A DNA stretch of 64,000 nucleotides from Carnegiea gigantea (GCA_029747015.1 JAKOGI010000055.1:1217501-1281500), one strand, 5' to 3'; shown: positions 19,790 to 31,972, counted from the stretch's first letter. Notes: generated by a model from the sequence alone, not told the origin. Numbers and translations are program-made.

Positions 19790-20904
19790 TGATGCACCTC
19801 TGGTGGATCATGATGATGGTCAACCCAAGCCTAAGGATGTTCAAAAGGTTCTTAAGATCATGAGTAGTCAATTTGAAGCCCCGGAGGTTTCTTTCCCGAT
19901 TTTACCATGTGCTAGTCCCACGTTTCTGACCTTGGTTGCCTGACTTAACGTCACTTTGGGTTTTTTTTTTTTTACTTGGGTCTTTTAGTTCCAGAAATAA
20001 GCTTTCCAATAAGCCAAGAATCTAGTCATTTGGACTTCATTTACCCACTCAATTCAGCCTTCAAAGCCCAGCTATCAAAACTGCCAGTTTTCAGTTACAG
20101 TTCTGGCAGCGTGGATTGTTCGGCCTATATATTTCGATTGGCAGGTCCAAATCCAATGACGCTTGAACCATTGGAAACGAGACTTCTCAAGCTTTCCAGA
20201 AATATCTCATTTGTTCAATTTGGAGCAGTATTCACAGAGTTATGGCTCAGAGAAGGTGACCTTGCTGCAGATTGTAACGGCTGCATTTAATGCGTGGATT
20301 AAAAGCCTTAAGTGTGTGTTTATGCTTCTCCAACGGCTCCCAACGGCTCCTTGGCTTAAATTCCAGAGATCCAAACATATTTTTGGAATATTTGGGAGGT
20401 TACACATTGAAAGGATGGAGTTGTAATGGCTTAGATTCTAGAAGAGCCATTGTCTTAATAGCCTTGTTTAAATTCCTTATCTTTTGCTTTCCTAGTGTTT
20501 AATGCTTTGTAACTCATGAGTTAGTAGCATTTTTAGAGTCTTCTTTGCCTATAAAAGGCCCTTGGACATGTACTTTGGATATCAATGAATGAATGAATCA
20601 ATGAATGAATGAAATTGAGTGAGTTTAATCACAAGGTTGAGTGCTATCTCCCTTCTTGTAACTTTCTCTCTTGCTTATCTCTAGAGTCGCTCTCTAGAGT
20701 GGCGTTCAAGAGTTCTTCTTGATCATTTGAGTGGTGATATCTTATCTCACTTGATATGGAAGCTGAGCTCTAAGAATCTTGGTGGTGACATCTTATCCAA
20801 GATCCTTAGTTTTATCTCCTCTTTCCTTATTAGCTACATTCGAATCGCACTCACTTTACGATCCCTTCTTAGTCCTTGTTCCTTTAGGGCTTAGAAGTGC
20901 ATCA
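19790..20904 (+). repeat. Element H 3' LTR (1,115 bp, complete)
   Basis: Starts TGATGCAC and ends GTGCATCA, an 8-bp terminal inverted repeat. The first 154 bases are an open continuation of the pol frame (GEDDAPLVDHDDGQPKPKD... up to TGA at 19941-19943). TATA at 20550-20557. Confidence 0.95.
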
Positions 20905-22105
20905 TATAGCCACACCTTTCATTTCATCGAACTCATTTTAGGGCATTTACTTCCATTGCAGGGAGCCTTTTGCAAGTCAAATTGGAACACGAAAAGAAAA
21001 GACAATTAGAGTTGAAGTTAGGTCATAAGTTTGGCTAGTTTCTTTATTTGTAGCCACACATTCCGTTCCCTTGCCCCCGTTTTAAGGATTTTATTTTCTT
21101 TTTATAGAAGCCCTTTGTGGGTAAAATTGGAGCCCCAAATGAAAAGAGAACTAGAGTTATAGTTAGTTCTCATGTCCGGCTTACTTCTTGATTTATAGCC
21201 ACATCTTTCGTTCCCTTAGACTCATTGTATGGCAATTGTTTCCCCTTGATATGAACCCCTTGCCGATTTAATTTAACCCCTAATGATAAGACAACTAGAG
21301 TTAAAGCGAGCTCCTATGTTTAACTTAATTCTATAATTATGGCCACACATTCCGTTTCATTGCACAGATTTTAGTTCAACCTGTTTCCACTTGGCGGGAG
21401 TACTCTCTGCGTGAAATAGAAAAAAGGAAGGACAACTAGAGTTAAAGTTAGTTCTTAAGTTTGGCTAGTTTATTTTCATATAGTCACACCTTTCGTTCGC
21501 TTGCACTTGCTGTAGGGCATTTATTTTCTCTTGGTAGGAGGTCTTCATGGGTGAAAATGGAGCCCCCAAATGAAAGCACAGCAAGAGTTAAAGTTAATTC
21601 TCAAGTTTGGCTTGCATCTTGATTTATAGCCATATCTTTTGTTTCCTTGCACTTGTTTTAGGATTTTTGTTTCCGCTTGGTGGAGCTCATTGTTGTGGCT
21701 GAAGTTAGTGCCCCAAATGAGCGAATAATTAGATCTAAAGTTGGTTCATACATTCGGCCTGTTTCTTTACTCGTCACCACCTTTTGTTCCGTTGTACTGG
21801 TTCTAGGTCGTTTGTTTTCTATCGATAAGAGCTCTTTGTGGACAAAATTGCAGTCGAAATGAGAAGAAAACTAGTTTTAAGGCTAGTTTTGTGTTTGGTT
21901 TAGTTCATTATTTATAGCCTAGTCTTTCGGTGTTTGTTTCTAGCACTATCTATTTAGAAGAGTGAACGACGTATATGGACGCGGGCTCTTCCCAGGTGAA
22001 GTTCGACCCACAGAAGAAAAGAAAGCTACGGTTAAGTTTAGTTCCTAAATTTAGCTTACTTCTTGATTTATAGCCAAACCTTTCATTACATGACACTCAT
22101 CTTAG
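20905..22105. repeat. Satellite block S1 (about 144-bp monomers, part of a 13-mer higher-order repeat)
   Basis: Right flank of element H. Monomers start at TAGCCACAC-like marks near 20907, 21050, 21195, 21337, 21480, 21623, 21770, 21912 and 22067. Each holds variants of CACCTTTCGTTCC, TTTTAGGGCATTTG, GGAGCTCTTTGTGGGTG and AACTAGAGTTAAAGTTAG. Neighbouring monomers differ clearly from each other, while the same monomer type recurs almost unchanged in the later blocks. Covers types f to a (letters are mine, a being the monomer with CCAAACCTTTCATTACATGG). No gene; the short frames inside are incidental. Confidence 0.93.
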
Positions 22106-23207
22106 TGATGTATATGTGGGTGAAAAGTGATCCAAATCAAACTCAATTCAAACTTAAGCAAAATGAAAAGAGAGGAAGATGGGGAAGATGAAAAATATCA
22201 CCAAACAAGATAGAGATGGATAGTGCAAGACTTTGTGTATGAGATAATCCTTCCGGAGCCACTCACAACTTGGTCTTGGGCTAATTCCCCTTACTCTTCT
22301 GAGGAATCACTCCAAAGAAAAGAAGGAGAACCTAGAACACCACTTGAATTAGCCAAATTCAAGATATAGAACTAGGAATTTTTGGGACACAAATGAGAAT
22401 CACTCTCAAAGTTGCTTGAATTACTCTTGAAAATGCCTTAGAAATCTGATCTACAATGCTCACACGCCCCCCCTTTATATAGGCTCAGCAAAAGACAACA
22501 AAAGGACTCAAATAACTCCTAACAATTAAAACTAGTACAATAAAAAGATTAAGATAAATGGAAAGACACATCATAAAAGGGGTGGGGGAGGTTACAAGGA
22601 ATATTCTAGGATTTCGTAGCTGATTACACCAATCTAGAAGGCTCCAAAACGTGCACAATGTCAGCCACACAATCACATGTAACCGAAGACTCTTCATATT
22701 CCCAGAATTAATCCTTGCAGCTGCCTCAACTTCAACAGAGCATAACATCCAGAATACTCGGCAAAAGCACGCGTTCTTGGGCTTGATAGAAAGCCCTGGA
22801 AGTCTAGTTTCCAGAATGGGCTCATTTGCTCAATTGGGATAAGCGGTTTAAAAGTTATGGCCCAAATAATTCACCTATCTTAGACTGAACTGGATCAGCA
22901 TAACGTATCTTTGAGTGATATTTTGCCCAATCAAATGATGTCCAAATTAAACAAAGTTGGGCTTATTTGAAAGATGAAATCTTAAACTTCAAAACCATGT
23001 GGAGCCTCAAGTTGTGGGACCACTTTAGGTAGGTCAAAAGTGCACACAAAAATCGGAAAATTTCTGAATGAAGGCGGCACTACCTCTTCGGGCATGAACG
23101 CCAATTTCCGGCAAAGTTTGGCAACTTCCTTGACCTCTTGAAGCTTGAGTGAGTCCTCCTTGGGCTGAGCTTGACAGTCCTTGGGCTTCTCATGATGGTC
23201 TCCATGA
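22106..23207 (-). repeat. Element B 3' LTR (1,102 bp)
   Basis: Matches 27819-28919. Its inner end reads TCCATGA where the partner has TCCATCA, a point change in the terminal dinucleotide. Coding tail overlaps 22982-23207. Confidence 0.95.
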
Positions 23208-24208
23208 TTCCCCCCGGGTAAGTGAAAGTTTGCCCTCAAACTAGGAAGGGGCTCATCATCGAAATAGGGGCTAAGATCGGAGACATTGAAGGTAGCCGAA
23301 ACTCCATAATCTCCAGGTAGATCAACCTTGTATGCATTGGGCCCAACCTTCTCAAGAATTTCAAATGGACCATCGGAACGTGGCATCAACTTAGATTTTC
23401 TCTTTGAAGGGAAACACTCCTTCCTCATGTGAATCCATACCAAATCTCCTGGTTGAAAATGTACCTCCTTGCGATGCTTGTTGGCGCTTTGCATGGCTCT
23501 TTCATTAGCCTTGGCAATGGTATCTCTAACTCTTGCATGAAGATCTTGGATCTCCTTGGCTCTTTTTTCAGCTTCCCAACTAAATTTTGTGGGAGTTGGA
23601 ATGGGAACAAGATCCAAGGGACTCTTAGGATTGTAGCCATAGACAACTTGAAATGGAGAGAGTTGGGTGGACTTGCTAGGCACTCGATTGAATGCAAACT
23701 CGGCATGTGGTAGCAACTCATCCAAATTCTTCAAATGCTTCTTCACTAGGACTCGAAGTAAGGTACCCAAAGTCCTATTGGTGACTTCAGTTTGTCCATC
23801 AGTTTGGGGATGACAAGTAGTGCTAAACTTGAGTTTAGTACCCAATTTGCGCCATAGAGTTAGCCAAAAATGACTAAGAAACTTGGAGTCACGATCAGAT
23901 ACCATGCTCTTTGGAATGCCATGTAGTCTCACAATCTCCTTGAAATAAAGATTAGCCACTTGAGTAGCACCATTAGTGGTGTGGCAAGGGATGAAATGCG
24001 CCATCTTGGAGAATCGATCCACAACCACCATAATGGAGTCTTTGTTCCTTTGGGTTCTAGGTAAACCCGTGCTGAAATCCAAGCTAATATCTTCCCAAGG
24101 GGCTTGAGGAATGGGAAGTGGAGAATACAATCCTTGGGGCAAAGAATGGCTCTTAGCCATTTGACAAGTAGAACATCTTTTGATGAAATGCTCTACATCT
24201 CTTGGCAT
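22982..24208 (-). pseudogene. gag-pol: Element B integrase and LTR-encoded tail, 408 codons open
   Basis: Longest intact 3' part after the TAG at 24215. Reads from MPRDVEHFIKRCSTC, the second half of the zinc module, through [26 protein letters not shown] and HPQTDGQTEVTNRTLG (D,D,E acids present) to GPFEILEKVGPNAYKV and FNVSDLSPYFDDEPLPSLRANFHLPGGNHG. It continues without a break through the polypurine tract and 226 bases of LTR to APHGFEV. B is one of two family-1 copies here (with F) in which integrase to tail is a single open frame. Confidence 0.9.
23208..23219 (-). other. Element B polypurine tract
   Basis: ACCCGGGGGGAA on the minus strand, translated as PGGN in the open frame. Confidence 0.85.
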
Positions 24209-24214
24209 CTTAGG

Positions 24215-25361
24215 CTAATAGTAGTGTTCCTTCAACATTGATCTAGTCTTCTCGACACCAAAATGGCCAGCTAGGGCTCCTCCATGTAGCTCTTGGATAA
24301 GTAGTTCATGAAATCCACATTGAGGTATACAAAGGCGTGAACCTTTGAATAGGAACCCATCTTCTAAGTGGAACACCCCATGGGGGTGCTTAAGACACTT
24401 CTCAAAAATGTCCTTGAAATCATCATCTTTTGGGTACAAATCTTTAACAACTTCAAATCCAAGTACTTTAGTACTCAAAGTAGAGAGTAATAAGTGCCTT
24501 CTTGATAATGCATCAGCTCCTTTGTTGAGAGTTCCCGCCTTATGTTGGATAGTGAAGTGGAAGGACTGAAGATACTCTACCCATTTAGCATGTCTAGGGT
24601 TAAGCTTATGTTGTCCTTGGATGTATTTGAGAGCTTCATGGTCGGAATGAAGGATGAACTCACCTCCAACTAAGTAATGACGCCAATGCTCCAATGCTCT
24701 AATGATTGCATAAAACTCTGTCATAGGTGGAGTACTTCTTCTTGGCATCGTTGAGCTTCTCACTGGAAAAAGCAATGGGTCTCTTCTCTTGAGATAGGAC
24801 AGCTCCAATTCCTACCCCGGATGCATCACACTCTACTTCAAAGACTTTGGTAAAGTCGGGCAAGGCTAGAACAGGGGAACTAGTAAGCTTCTTCTTGATC
24901 TCTTCGAAGGCTTGTTGTGCTTGCTCGTTCCATGAAAACTCTTTGCCTTTAATTACCTCAGTCATAGGAGCCATAATTGTGCTGAAATTTCTAATGAACC
25001 TCCAGTAAAATGAGGCTAGGCCATGAAAACTCCTTACTTGAGTGATGGATGTAGGAGTTGGCCACTCTTGAATAGCCTTGATCTTGCTTTCACCAACTTG
25101 GAGGCCTTGGGCGGAAACAATGAAACCCAAGAATACCACTTGAGGAGTGAAGAAAAAGCATTTCTCCATATTGCCATAAAGTTGTTCTTGTGAAAGAATC
25201 TCCAAAAATTGTTGCAAATGCTTGGCATGCTCCTCCTCGGTCTTGCTATAGACCAAGATATCATCAAAGTAAACAATAACACAAGTTCCAATGAGGGGCT
25301 TGAGAACTTGGTTCATGACTCTCATAAAAGTGCTCGGGGCATTAGTAAGCCCGAATGGCAT
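24215..25361 (-). pseudogene. gag-pol: Element B RT thumb, RNase H and integrase zinc module (frameshift and stop)
   Basis: First frame 24699-25361 starts at [14 protein letters not shown] and holds YFDDILVYS and [14 protein letters not shown]. It is lost at STYD, where two bases are missing near 24717. The next frame, 24215-24808, resumes at [16 protein letters not shown] with HSDHEALKY and HGGALAGHFGVEKTRSM. It ends at a TAG (24215-24217) replacing a Trp codon in HYYWPKM. Confidence 0.9.
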
Positions 25362-25433
25362 TACAAGCCACTCATATAAACCTCCTTTAGTCTTAAAGGC
25401 GGTTTTCCATTCATCACCTTCAAAAATGCGGAT

Positions 25434-26297
25434 CTAATAATAGCCACTTCTAAGATCAATCTTAGAAAAGATAGCGGCTCCGTGTAATTCATCCAATAGA
25501 TCTTCCAATCGGGGAATAGGATACCGGTACTTGATAGTGATCTTGTTGATTGCCCGGCTATCAACACACATACGCATGCTACCATCCTTCTTAGGAACAA
25601 GGAGGGCGGGCACGACACATGGGCTTAGACTTTCCCGAATTAAACCCTTGGACAAGAGATCATCCACTTGTCTTTGGATTTCTTGTGTTTCGCTTGGTGA
25701 CATCCGGTATGCCGGCTTGTTTGGAAGTACGGATCCGGGAACGAGGTCTATCTTGTGTTGGATAGATCTTGGAGGGGAAAGGCCATGTGGAATTTCTTGT
25801 GGAAAAACATGGTGATAGGCTTGTAGGAGAGGGGTGAGTAGTGGATGTGAGGGAGATGGTGGCTTAGACTCTTCTTGTAAAAGCATCAAGTCTTTAAAAG
25901 ACTCATACTCATGGTGCTCAGATTTGAGAAGAGTAGTAAAGAAGACTTCCAAATGAGGATTGTCTTTTGGTTGAGAGGGGGCAGGACTTTTGAGAGGGGT
26001 AAGAGTGATTTTCTTACGGTCCTTGAGAAAAGAGTAAGTGTTCATCCGGCCATCATGGATGACACTTCTATCAAAAAGCCATGGTCTACCCAATAATATA
26101 TGGCAAGCACCCATGGGGACTATATCACACCAAATCTCATCTTTATAGTTTTTCCCAATTGAAAAGGAAACAAGACAACGGTGAGTAATTTGCAAACGTT
26201 TGCCTTGATTCAACCATTGTATGGTGTAGGGATTTGGACGAGGAGAGACTTGCAGCTTGAGTTTGTCCACCATAGTCTTTGAGGCAACCTTGTACAC
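25434..26297 (-). pseudogene. gag-pol: Element B protease end and RT fingers (stop at KIDLRSGYY)
   Basis: Reads [20 protein letters not shown], then [11 protein letters not shown], the long linker, and RT up to [14 protein letters not shown] at 25434-25436 replaces the Gln of YYQIRI. The ATG at 26297 is incidental: the real frame would enter from gag, but a deletion of about 50 bases has removed the segment that codes the DGG protease site. Confidence 0.9.
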
Positions 26298-27469
26298 CTG
26301 GTGTGAAAAATGGCTTCTCTTTGCTTCATGTCCTTTTGAGTGGCAATTCCACTCAAGGCCCGGCGGATAACTAGCAATTCTCCTTCATCGGGGCCTTCTT
26401 CAACTTCTTCCAACCTTCCTTCTTCACGGTGCTCTTCTTCTTCTTCGTCATAGGCATGTTCATCACATGCTTCTTGGTACTCTGCTAGGGAAACGATCCT
26501 CCTGTTTGGACACTCAGATGCATAGTGTCCCATACCTTGGCACCGAAAGCAATGAACCTTGTCTTTAGATTTGGGCTCTTGTGTGGGGGGTTTTTGAGGG
26601 GTTGGAGTGGTGTTTTTGGTTTGTGGTGGTGGGGGGTTTTGTGGACGAGGAGGGTAGTACGGAAGCCTTTGTGTGGGGTAAGGACGAGAGAGAGGCTTGG
26701 ATAGGATACTCTTTCCCTTTGATTTCTTTTGTTGTTCTACCTTGTAGGCTAGAGAACTCAAATCATCAAGGGATGAATATGGTTGGAATTCAACAATATG
26801 AGCAATAGACTCATCAAGTCCGGTTAAGTATCTTACCAAGGTTTGAGAGTCATCTTCTTTCAAGTCGCATTTGAGAAGGAGTTGTTCAAACTCCCGAGTG
26901 TATTCTTCCACACTCTTGGATCCTTGTTTGAGTCGATGGAGCTTGAGATAATTGTCTTGCACATAGTGAGAGGGAAGAAACTTTGTCTTAAGCTTTTCTT
27001 TCATTTTGGCCCACGTTCTAATTTTCCCTTTCCTATTTCTTGCTCTTTTCGCTCCAAGGTTAGCCCACCAGATTGAAGCATATTTGCGGAGTTTAAGGGC
27101 TACAAGTTTTACCTTCTTGTCCTCCGGGATGTCCTTATATTCAAAGATCCTCTCAATGGTGTGCAACCAATCGAAAAATAAGTCCGGGTCAAGTTGGCCT
27201 TCAAATTCGGGAATGTCAATTCGGACACCACCAATATTGCCTCCTTGCCTTCGTCTCCTTGGGGCTTCTTCGTCACTAGAATTGGCTCGGGATTGAAAGA
27301 CTTCTTCTTCCAATTCGACCACCGGTTCATGAGGATGAGAGCGAGTGGGGCTATGAAGCCACCTTCGTTTTTCCTCCAAAAGTTGCCCAAGTTGAGTTCG
27401 AAGATAGGTGACTTGCGCTTCTAACTCTTCCACACGTGCTTGGTCGCTTCTTGTGGACTTTGTAGACAT
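26210..27469 (-). pseudogene. gag-pol: Element B gag (419 codons open, last about 27 out of frame)
   Basis: Start MSTKSTRSDQARVEELEAQ as in A, F and G. The gag core IPEFEGQLDPDLFFDWLHTI and YASIWWANLGAKR and the CFRCQGMGHYASEC knuckle are intact. After FHTRCT the sequence jumps to TTGTACAAGG: about 50 bases coding [16 protein letters not shown] are gone, with the short word CTTG at the join. The following residues are out of frame. Gag itself could still be made as a truncated product. Confidence 0.9.
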
Positions 27470-27509
27470 GTTGGAGATGCTTTGAAGGAAGAATATGCAG
27501 CAGGGAAAG

Positions 27510-27690
27510 TGGCACGGTCGTGCAAGGGGGCACGGTCAGGCTGTGCTATACTTCGGCTGAAGAAAATGCAGAAAAGTAGAGTGGCACGGTCGTGCTTGGC
27601 GGCACGGGGGCACCGTGCTCCGTCTCGACTTGAAGATTTCTGGAAAATGAATATGGCACGGTCGTGTGTGGTGGCACGGGGGCACCGTGC
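27510..27690 (-). repeat. Element B leader inverted-repeat array (3 units)
   Basis: Three GGCACGGTCGTG units about 72 bases apart, each followed by a GGCACG..CCGTGC pair. In the first unit the second arm is partly decayed (GTCAGGCTGTGC). Confidence 0.9.
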
Positions 27691-27804
27691 GAAATTTCTG
27701 GACTTCGGGAATGGTTTTGCCGCTTTGTGCTTCTTTTTTTTTGTTTTTGTGTTTTGGCTTTTTGGGATGTATTTGGGTGTGAAGTGGGTCACTTAAGAAC
27801 CGTG

Positions 27805-27816
27805 GCTCTGATACCA
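27805..27816 (-). other. Element B primer binding site, tRNA-iMet
   Basis: TGGTATCAGAGC on the minus strand, two bases from the LTR. Confidence 0.9.
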
Positions 27817-27818
27817 AT

Positions 27819-28919
27819 TGATGTATATGTGGGTGGAAAGTGATCCAAATCAAACTCAAATCAAACTTAAGCAAAATGAAAAGAGAGAAAGATGCGAAAG
27901 ATGAAGAATATCACCAAACAGGATAGAGATGGATAGTGAAAGACTTTGAGTATGAGATAATCCTTCCGGAGCCACTCACACCTTGGTCTTGCGCTAATTC
28001 CCTTCACTCTTCTGAGGAATCACTCCAAAGAAAAGAAGGAGAACCTAGAACACCACTTGAATTAGCCAAATTCAAGATATAGAACTAGGATTTTTGGGAC
28101 ACAAATGAGAATCGCTCTCAAAGGTGCTTGAATTACTCTTGAAAATGCCTTAGAAATCTGATCTACAATGCTCACACGCCCCCCCTTTATATAGGCTCAG
28201 CAAAAGACAACAAAAGGACTCAAATAACTCCTAACAATTAAAACTAGTAAAATGAAAAGACTAAGATAAATGGTAAGACACATCATAAAAGGGGTTGGGG
28301 AGGTTATAAGGAATATTCTAGGATTTCTTAGCTGATTACACCAATCTAGAAGGCTCCAAAACATGCACAATGTCAGCCACACAATCACATGTAACCGAAG
28401 ACTCTTCATATTCCCAGAATTAATCCTTGCAACTGCCTCAATTTCAACAGAGCATAACTTCCAGAATACTCGGCCAAATCACGCTTTCTTGGATTTGATA
28501 GAAAGCCCTGGAAGTCTAGTTTCCAGAATGGGCTCATTTGCTCAATTTGGATAAGCGGTTTAAAAGTTATGGCCCAAACAATGCACCTATCTCAGACTGA
28601 ACTGGATAAGCATAACGTATCTTTGAGTGATATTTTGCCCAATCAAATGATGTCCAAATTAAACAAACTTGGGCTTATTTGAAAGATGAAATCTTAAACT
28701 TCAAAACCATGTGGATCCTCAAGTTGTGGGACCACTTTAGGTAGGTCAAAAGCGCACACAAAAATCGGGAAATTTCTGGATGAAGGCGGCACTACCTCTT
28801 CGGGCATGAACGCCAATTTTCGGCAAAGTTTGGCAACTTTCTTGACCTCTTGAAGCTTGAGTGAGTCCTCCTTGGGCTGAGCTTGATGGTCCTTGGGCTT
28901 CTCATGATGGTCTCCATCA
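27819..28919 (-). repeat. Element B 5' LTR (1,101 bp)
   Basis: Sense start TGATGGAGACCATCATGAG, where TGATGG and CCATCA can pair around AGA. TATA-like TATATAAA on the minus strand at 28186-28193. Confidence 0.95.
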
Positions 28920-29684
28920 CTTAGGGCATTTGTTTCCTCCCGCTCGGAGCTCTTTGTGGGTGAAATAAGGGCCCATACGAAATGAAAAGTAGAGTCATTA
29001 TTGGTTCTTTAGTTTGGCCTGGTTCTTGGTTTGTGGCTACCGCTTTCATTACATTGCATTTGTCTTAGGTGATTTGATTTTGCCCGATGCGAGCTATTTA
29101 TGAGAGAAATTGGGGGGCCTAAATAAAACGACAACTGCAGTGAAGGTTAGTTCTTAGGTTTGGGTTGGTTCTTGATCTATATAGCCACATCTTTCATTCC
29201 ACTGCACTCATTTTAGAGCAATTGTTTCCACTAGTAGGAGCCTTTGTGAGTCAAATTGGAACTGGAAAAGAAAAGACAACTAGAGTTAAAGCTAGTTCAT
29301 AAGTTTGGCTAGTTTCTTTATTAGTCACCACACCTTTTGTTCCCTTGAACTTATTTCGAGACATTCGTTCACTTTTATAGGGAGCTCTTGTTTTGAGTGA
29401 AATTAGAGCGCCAAATGAAATGATAAATAGAGCTATTATTAGTTCTTTAATTTAGCCTAGCTCTTGATTTGGGGCTACCGCATTCATTCCATTGCACTTA
29501 TTTTATTAGGCAATTTGATTTCAGTCGATTGCAGCTCTTTGTGGGTGAAATTACTGCCCTAAATGAAAAGGCAACGATAGTGAAACTTAGTTCTTAACTT
29601 TGGATTAGTTCTTCATATATAGCCACACCTTTCATTTCATTTAACTCATTTTAGAGCATTTGTTTCCATTGGAGGGAGCCTTTT
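28920..29684. repeat. Satellite block S2
   Basis: Continues S1 exactly where B interrupted it, from monomer a through b, c, d and e into f. It ends at GGAGCCTTTT, the insertion site of element C. No gene. Confidence 0.92.
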
Positions 29685-30860
29685 TGATGTATATGTGGGT
29701 GGTAAGTGAACCAAATCAAACTCAAATAAACCCAAATAAGAATTGAACCAAAGTAAAGAGAAAATGGAAGGTTGATTGAGGTGGAATGAAAATAATAGCA
29801 AAACAGAACAAAGGATAAACAAGACCTTGCACTTGAGATAATCCTTCACGGAGCCACTCAAGGGCTTGATCTTGGGAAAATCCTCTCGTCTTCACCAAGG
29901 AATCACTCCAATTGGAAAAGAAAAGAGAACCTAGAACACCACTGGAACTTGCCAAAATTCAAGATATAGAACTAGGGATTTGGAATACTTTTGAGAATCA
30001 CACTCAAAGGTAATTGTATTTCACTTGGGAAAGCTTACAACTCTGAATTGAGAAGCACTTCACACCCCCACTATATATAGGCAACAACAAGACAAGCAAA
30101 AGACACAAACTCCTAACAATTTAAAGCTAGAAAATTGAAAAGACTTAGGAAAAAATAAAAAGACACAACTTAAAGGAATGGGGGAGGTTACAATGAACAT
30201 TCTAGACTTCCTATCAGCCGAAGAAATCCATCCAAGTCGTGCATGATGTCAGCAAGGTGATGTCATGTAACCTATGTCTCTTCATTTGCCCAGCATTAAC
30301 TCCATGCAGCATCCTTCACTTCAACTGAGCAAAACTCTCAGCACAGACGTCCAAATTACTGGGCTTGTTAGAAATCCCTGGAAATCTATTTTCCAGAATG
30401 GGCTCATTTGCTCAAGTTGGATAAGTAGATCAAAAGTTATGCTCCGAACATTACACCTATATCACAACTGGACTGGAACAGGACATGTCTTCTTTGAGTA
30501 ATATTTAGCCCAACCAAACGACGTCCAAATTAAACATAATTGGGCTTGTTCGAAAGCTGAGAGCTTAGACTTCAAAACCATGTGGCCCCTCAAGTTGTGG
30601 GTCCACTTGAGCTAGTCCAAAAATGAGCACAAAAAAAAAAAATTACCTTCCGACGGGATGAATCGGGCACCAATTCTTTCGGAAGGAATATGAGTTTTAT
30701 CTAGATTTTCGCCACTTGCTTGACTTCTTCATAGTGTCTAAAGTCCTTGAACTCACATAATAAGAGGAAATATGAGAGTTCCCATGCACGCTCTTGTTTG
30801 ACACTTTTCTTCTTGGCAGTTGACCTTAAATAAAAATGATGCATGTGGGAATATGCATCA
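29685..30860 (-). repeat. Element C 3' LTR (1,176 bp)
   Basis: Matches 32253-33432. The inner end GCATGTGGGAATATGCATCA is the family-2 terminal palindrome with one changed base. Confidence 0.95.
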
Positions 30861-31894
30861 TACTCCCCGGGTGGTTTTGAGTTTGTCCTCAAACTCAAAG
30901 GGTTAGCAAGCCTCTCAAGAAAGGAGTCACGCTCACAATATGGGAGCTTTTGGGGAAGGAGGTCACAGGGCATCACCTCTAGAGAGATATAGAAGAGTGT
31001 GAGGGGAGGATGATAAAACGGGTCATACCTGGTGAGGAGAAGAGGCGGAAGTGGGAAATCTTCTTTGGGGGCAAGGGTTTGGGAAGGATGAATAAGGGTT
31101 AAGGCTTGTCGGTCCTTTTGTGGTTTGAAGGGTTGGGAAGGTTGAATGGGGGTTAAGGTGAATTCTTCTTGGGTCAAGAGTTGCTCAACTTCTTCAAGAA
31201 CCCCACATGCCTCCAACTCGGGTGCTTGGAGTTCGGTAGGGCGTACTTCTTGAATCAAGAGTTGTTCAAACTCCTCAGCAACCCTACATGGCTTCATCAC
31301 TTCAAGGTCTTTAACTACATGCTCTTCAATTCTTGGGGGTATGCTCAAATTCACCTCATTATCTTCTTGGCACCCTTCTTCGGTGAAGGATTGCTCAATT
31401 TCTTGCACAATCTCTTCTTGCTTCAACTCGGATCTTTGGGCCTCAAGTTCAAAGGTCTCTTCATCACCACAGTCACAAAAAACAAGAGGTAGGTCAACTA
31501 GGCCCGACCCTTTTTCTCCAAGGATCTCTTCATCTTTGTTGGAGTTAAATTTCTCAAAGGAAACAAATGGATGCATGTGTAAGTAAGAGGTTGGAGCGAA
31601 AGTATCCATTAATTTACCTCTTAACTTAACCCATGTTGTGATTTTACTTTTCCCTCTCTTCTTCCTCTTATACTTGTACTTTTCCCACCATTCAAGTGCA
31701 TGGCCTCGGAGCTTCTTGATAACCACCTTAAACTTCTCTTGCTCGTCAATATTGTAGCGAGTGAAGACTTGATCCACTTTGGAAATCTAGTAAGGGAAAT
31801 CTTCTTTTTGGCCACGAAACTTTGGAGTTTCAAGGATGACCATCTCCTTTTCAATCAAAGCAATCTCTTTTCGCAAGTTCCCAAGAGAAATCAT
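30701..31894 (-). pseudogene. gag: Element C gag-like gene, broken by a nonsense codon
   Basis: Homologous to the intact gene of E. The start ATG is at 31892-31894 (MISLGNLRKEIA). A TAG near 31787 replaces the Trp of WISKVDQVF, leaving the frame open from MDQVFTRYNIDEQEKF. The gag core follows (LRGHALEWWEKYKYKRKKRG, TTWVKLRGKLMDTFAPTSY). A second early stop at 30701 (Trp to TAG after VKQVAKI) trims the LTR-encoded tail. Compared with E about 40 residues between SFE and KFNSN are absent. There is no zinc knuckle and no enzyme domain. Confidence 0.88.
30861..30871 (-). other. Element C polypurine tract
   Basis: CCCGGGGAGTA on the minus strand before TGATGCATATTCC. Translated PGEYD. Confidence 0.8.
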
Positions 31895-31972
31895 GATGGA
31901 TGAATGCTTAAGGGTTCTTTGTGGATTATGTATTTAGGCTAGAAAAAGGCTGTTTTGGAGAAGAGGAGGGAG

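Larger units (their letters stand above)
9705..20904 (+). mobile_element. Element H: family-3 Ty3/gypsy LTR retrotransposon, nested host of hAT and element I
   Basis: Plus-strand element with iMet PBS, gag, pol and a complete right LTR. The right flank begins TATAG and continues as satellite, so TATAG is the predicted target duplication. The left LTR lacks its first roughly 162 bases because the hAT sits there; those bases and the left TATAG should lie left of the window. Element I splits gag at 11815-16383. Without I the visible part is about 6.6 kb, similar to family 1. Its proteins resemble family 1 throughout but differ at many residues, and the LTRs are unrelated except at the very ends. 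Confidence 0.93.
22106..28919 (-). mobile_element. Element B: family-1 LTR retrotransposon, 6,814 bp, in satellite monomer a
   Basis: Flanked by CTTAG (22101-22105 and 28920-28924). Removing the element restores the satellite text CATCTTAGGGCATTTG. Its LTRs belong with those of G (TGATGTATATGTGGGTGG, TTTATATAGG core) rather than with those of A and F. The polyprotein has at least four breaks, including loss of the protease active site, so this copy is dead. Confidence 0.97.

Noticed and set aside
20905..22105. CRISPR-like array of spaced repeats
   Set aside because: Repeat unit is about 144 bases with no short repeat/unique spacer pattern; plant satellite explains it.
31169..31492. Plus-strand 107-codon frames opposite the family-2 gag (also 39586-39909)
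   Set aside because: Antisense shadow of the gag-like gene; conserved only because the sense strand is.
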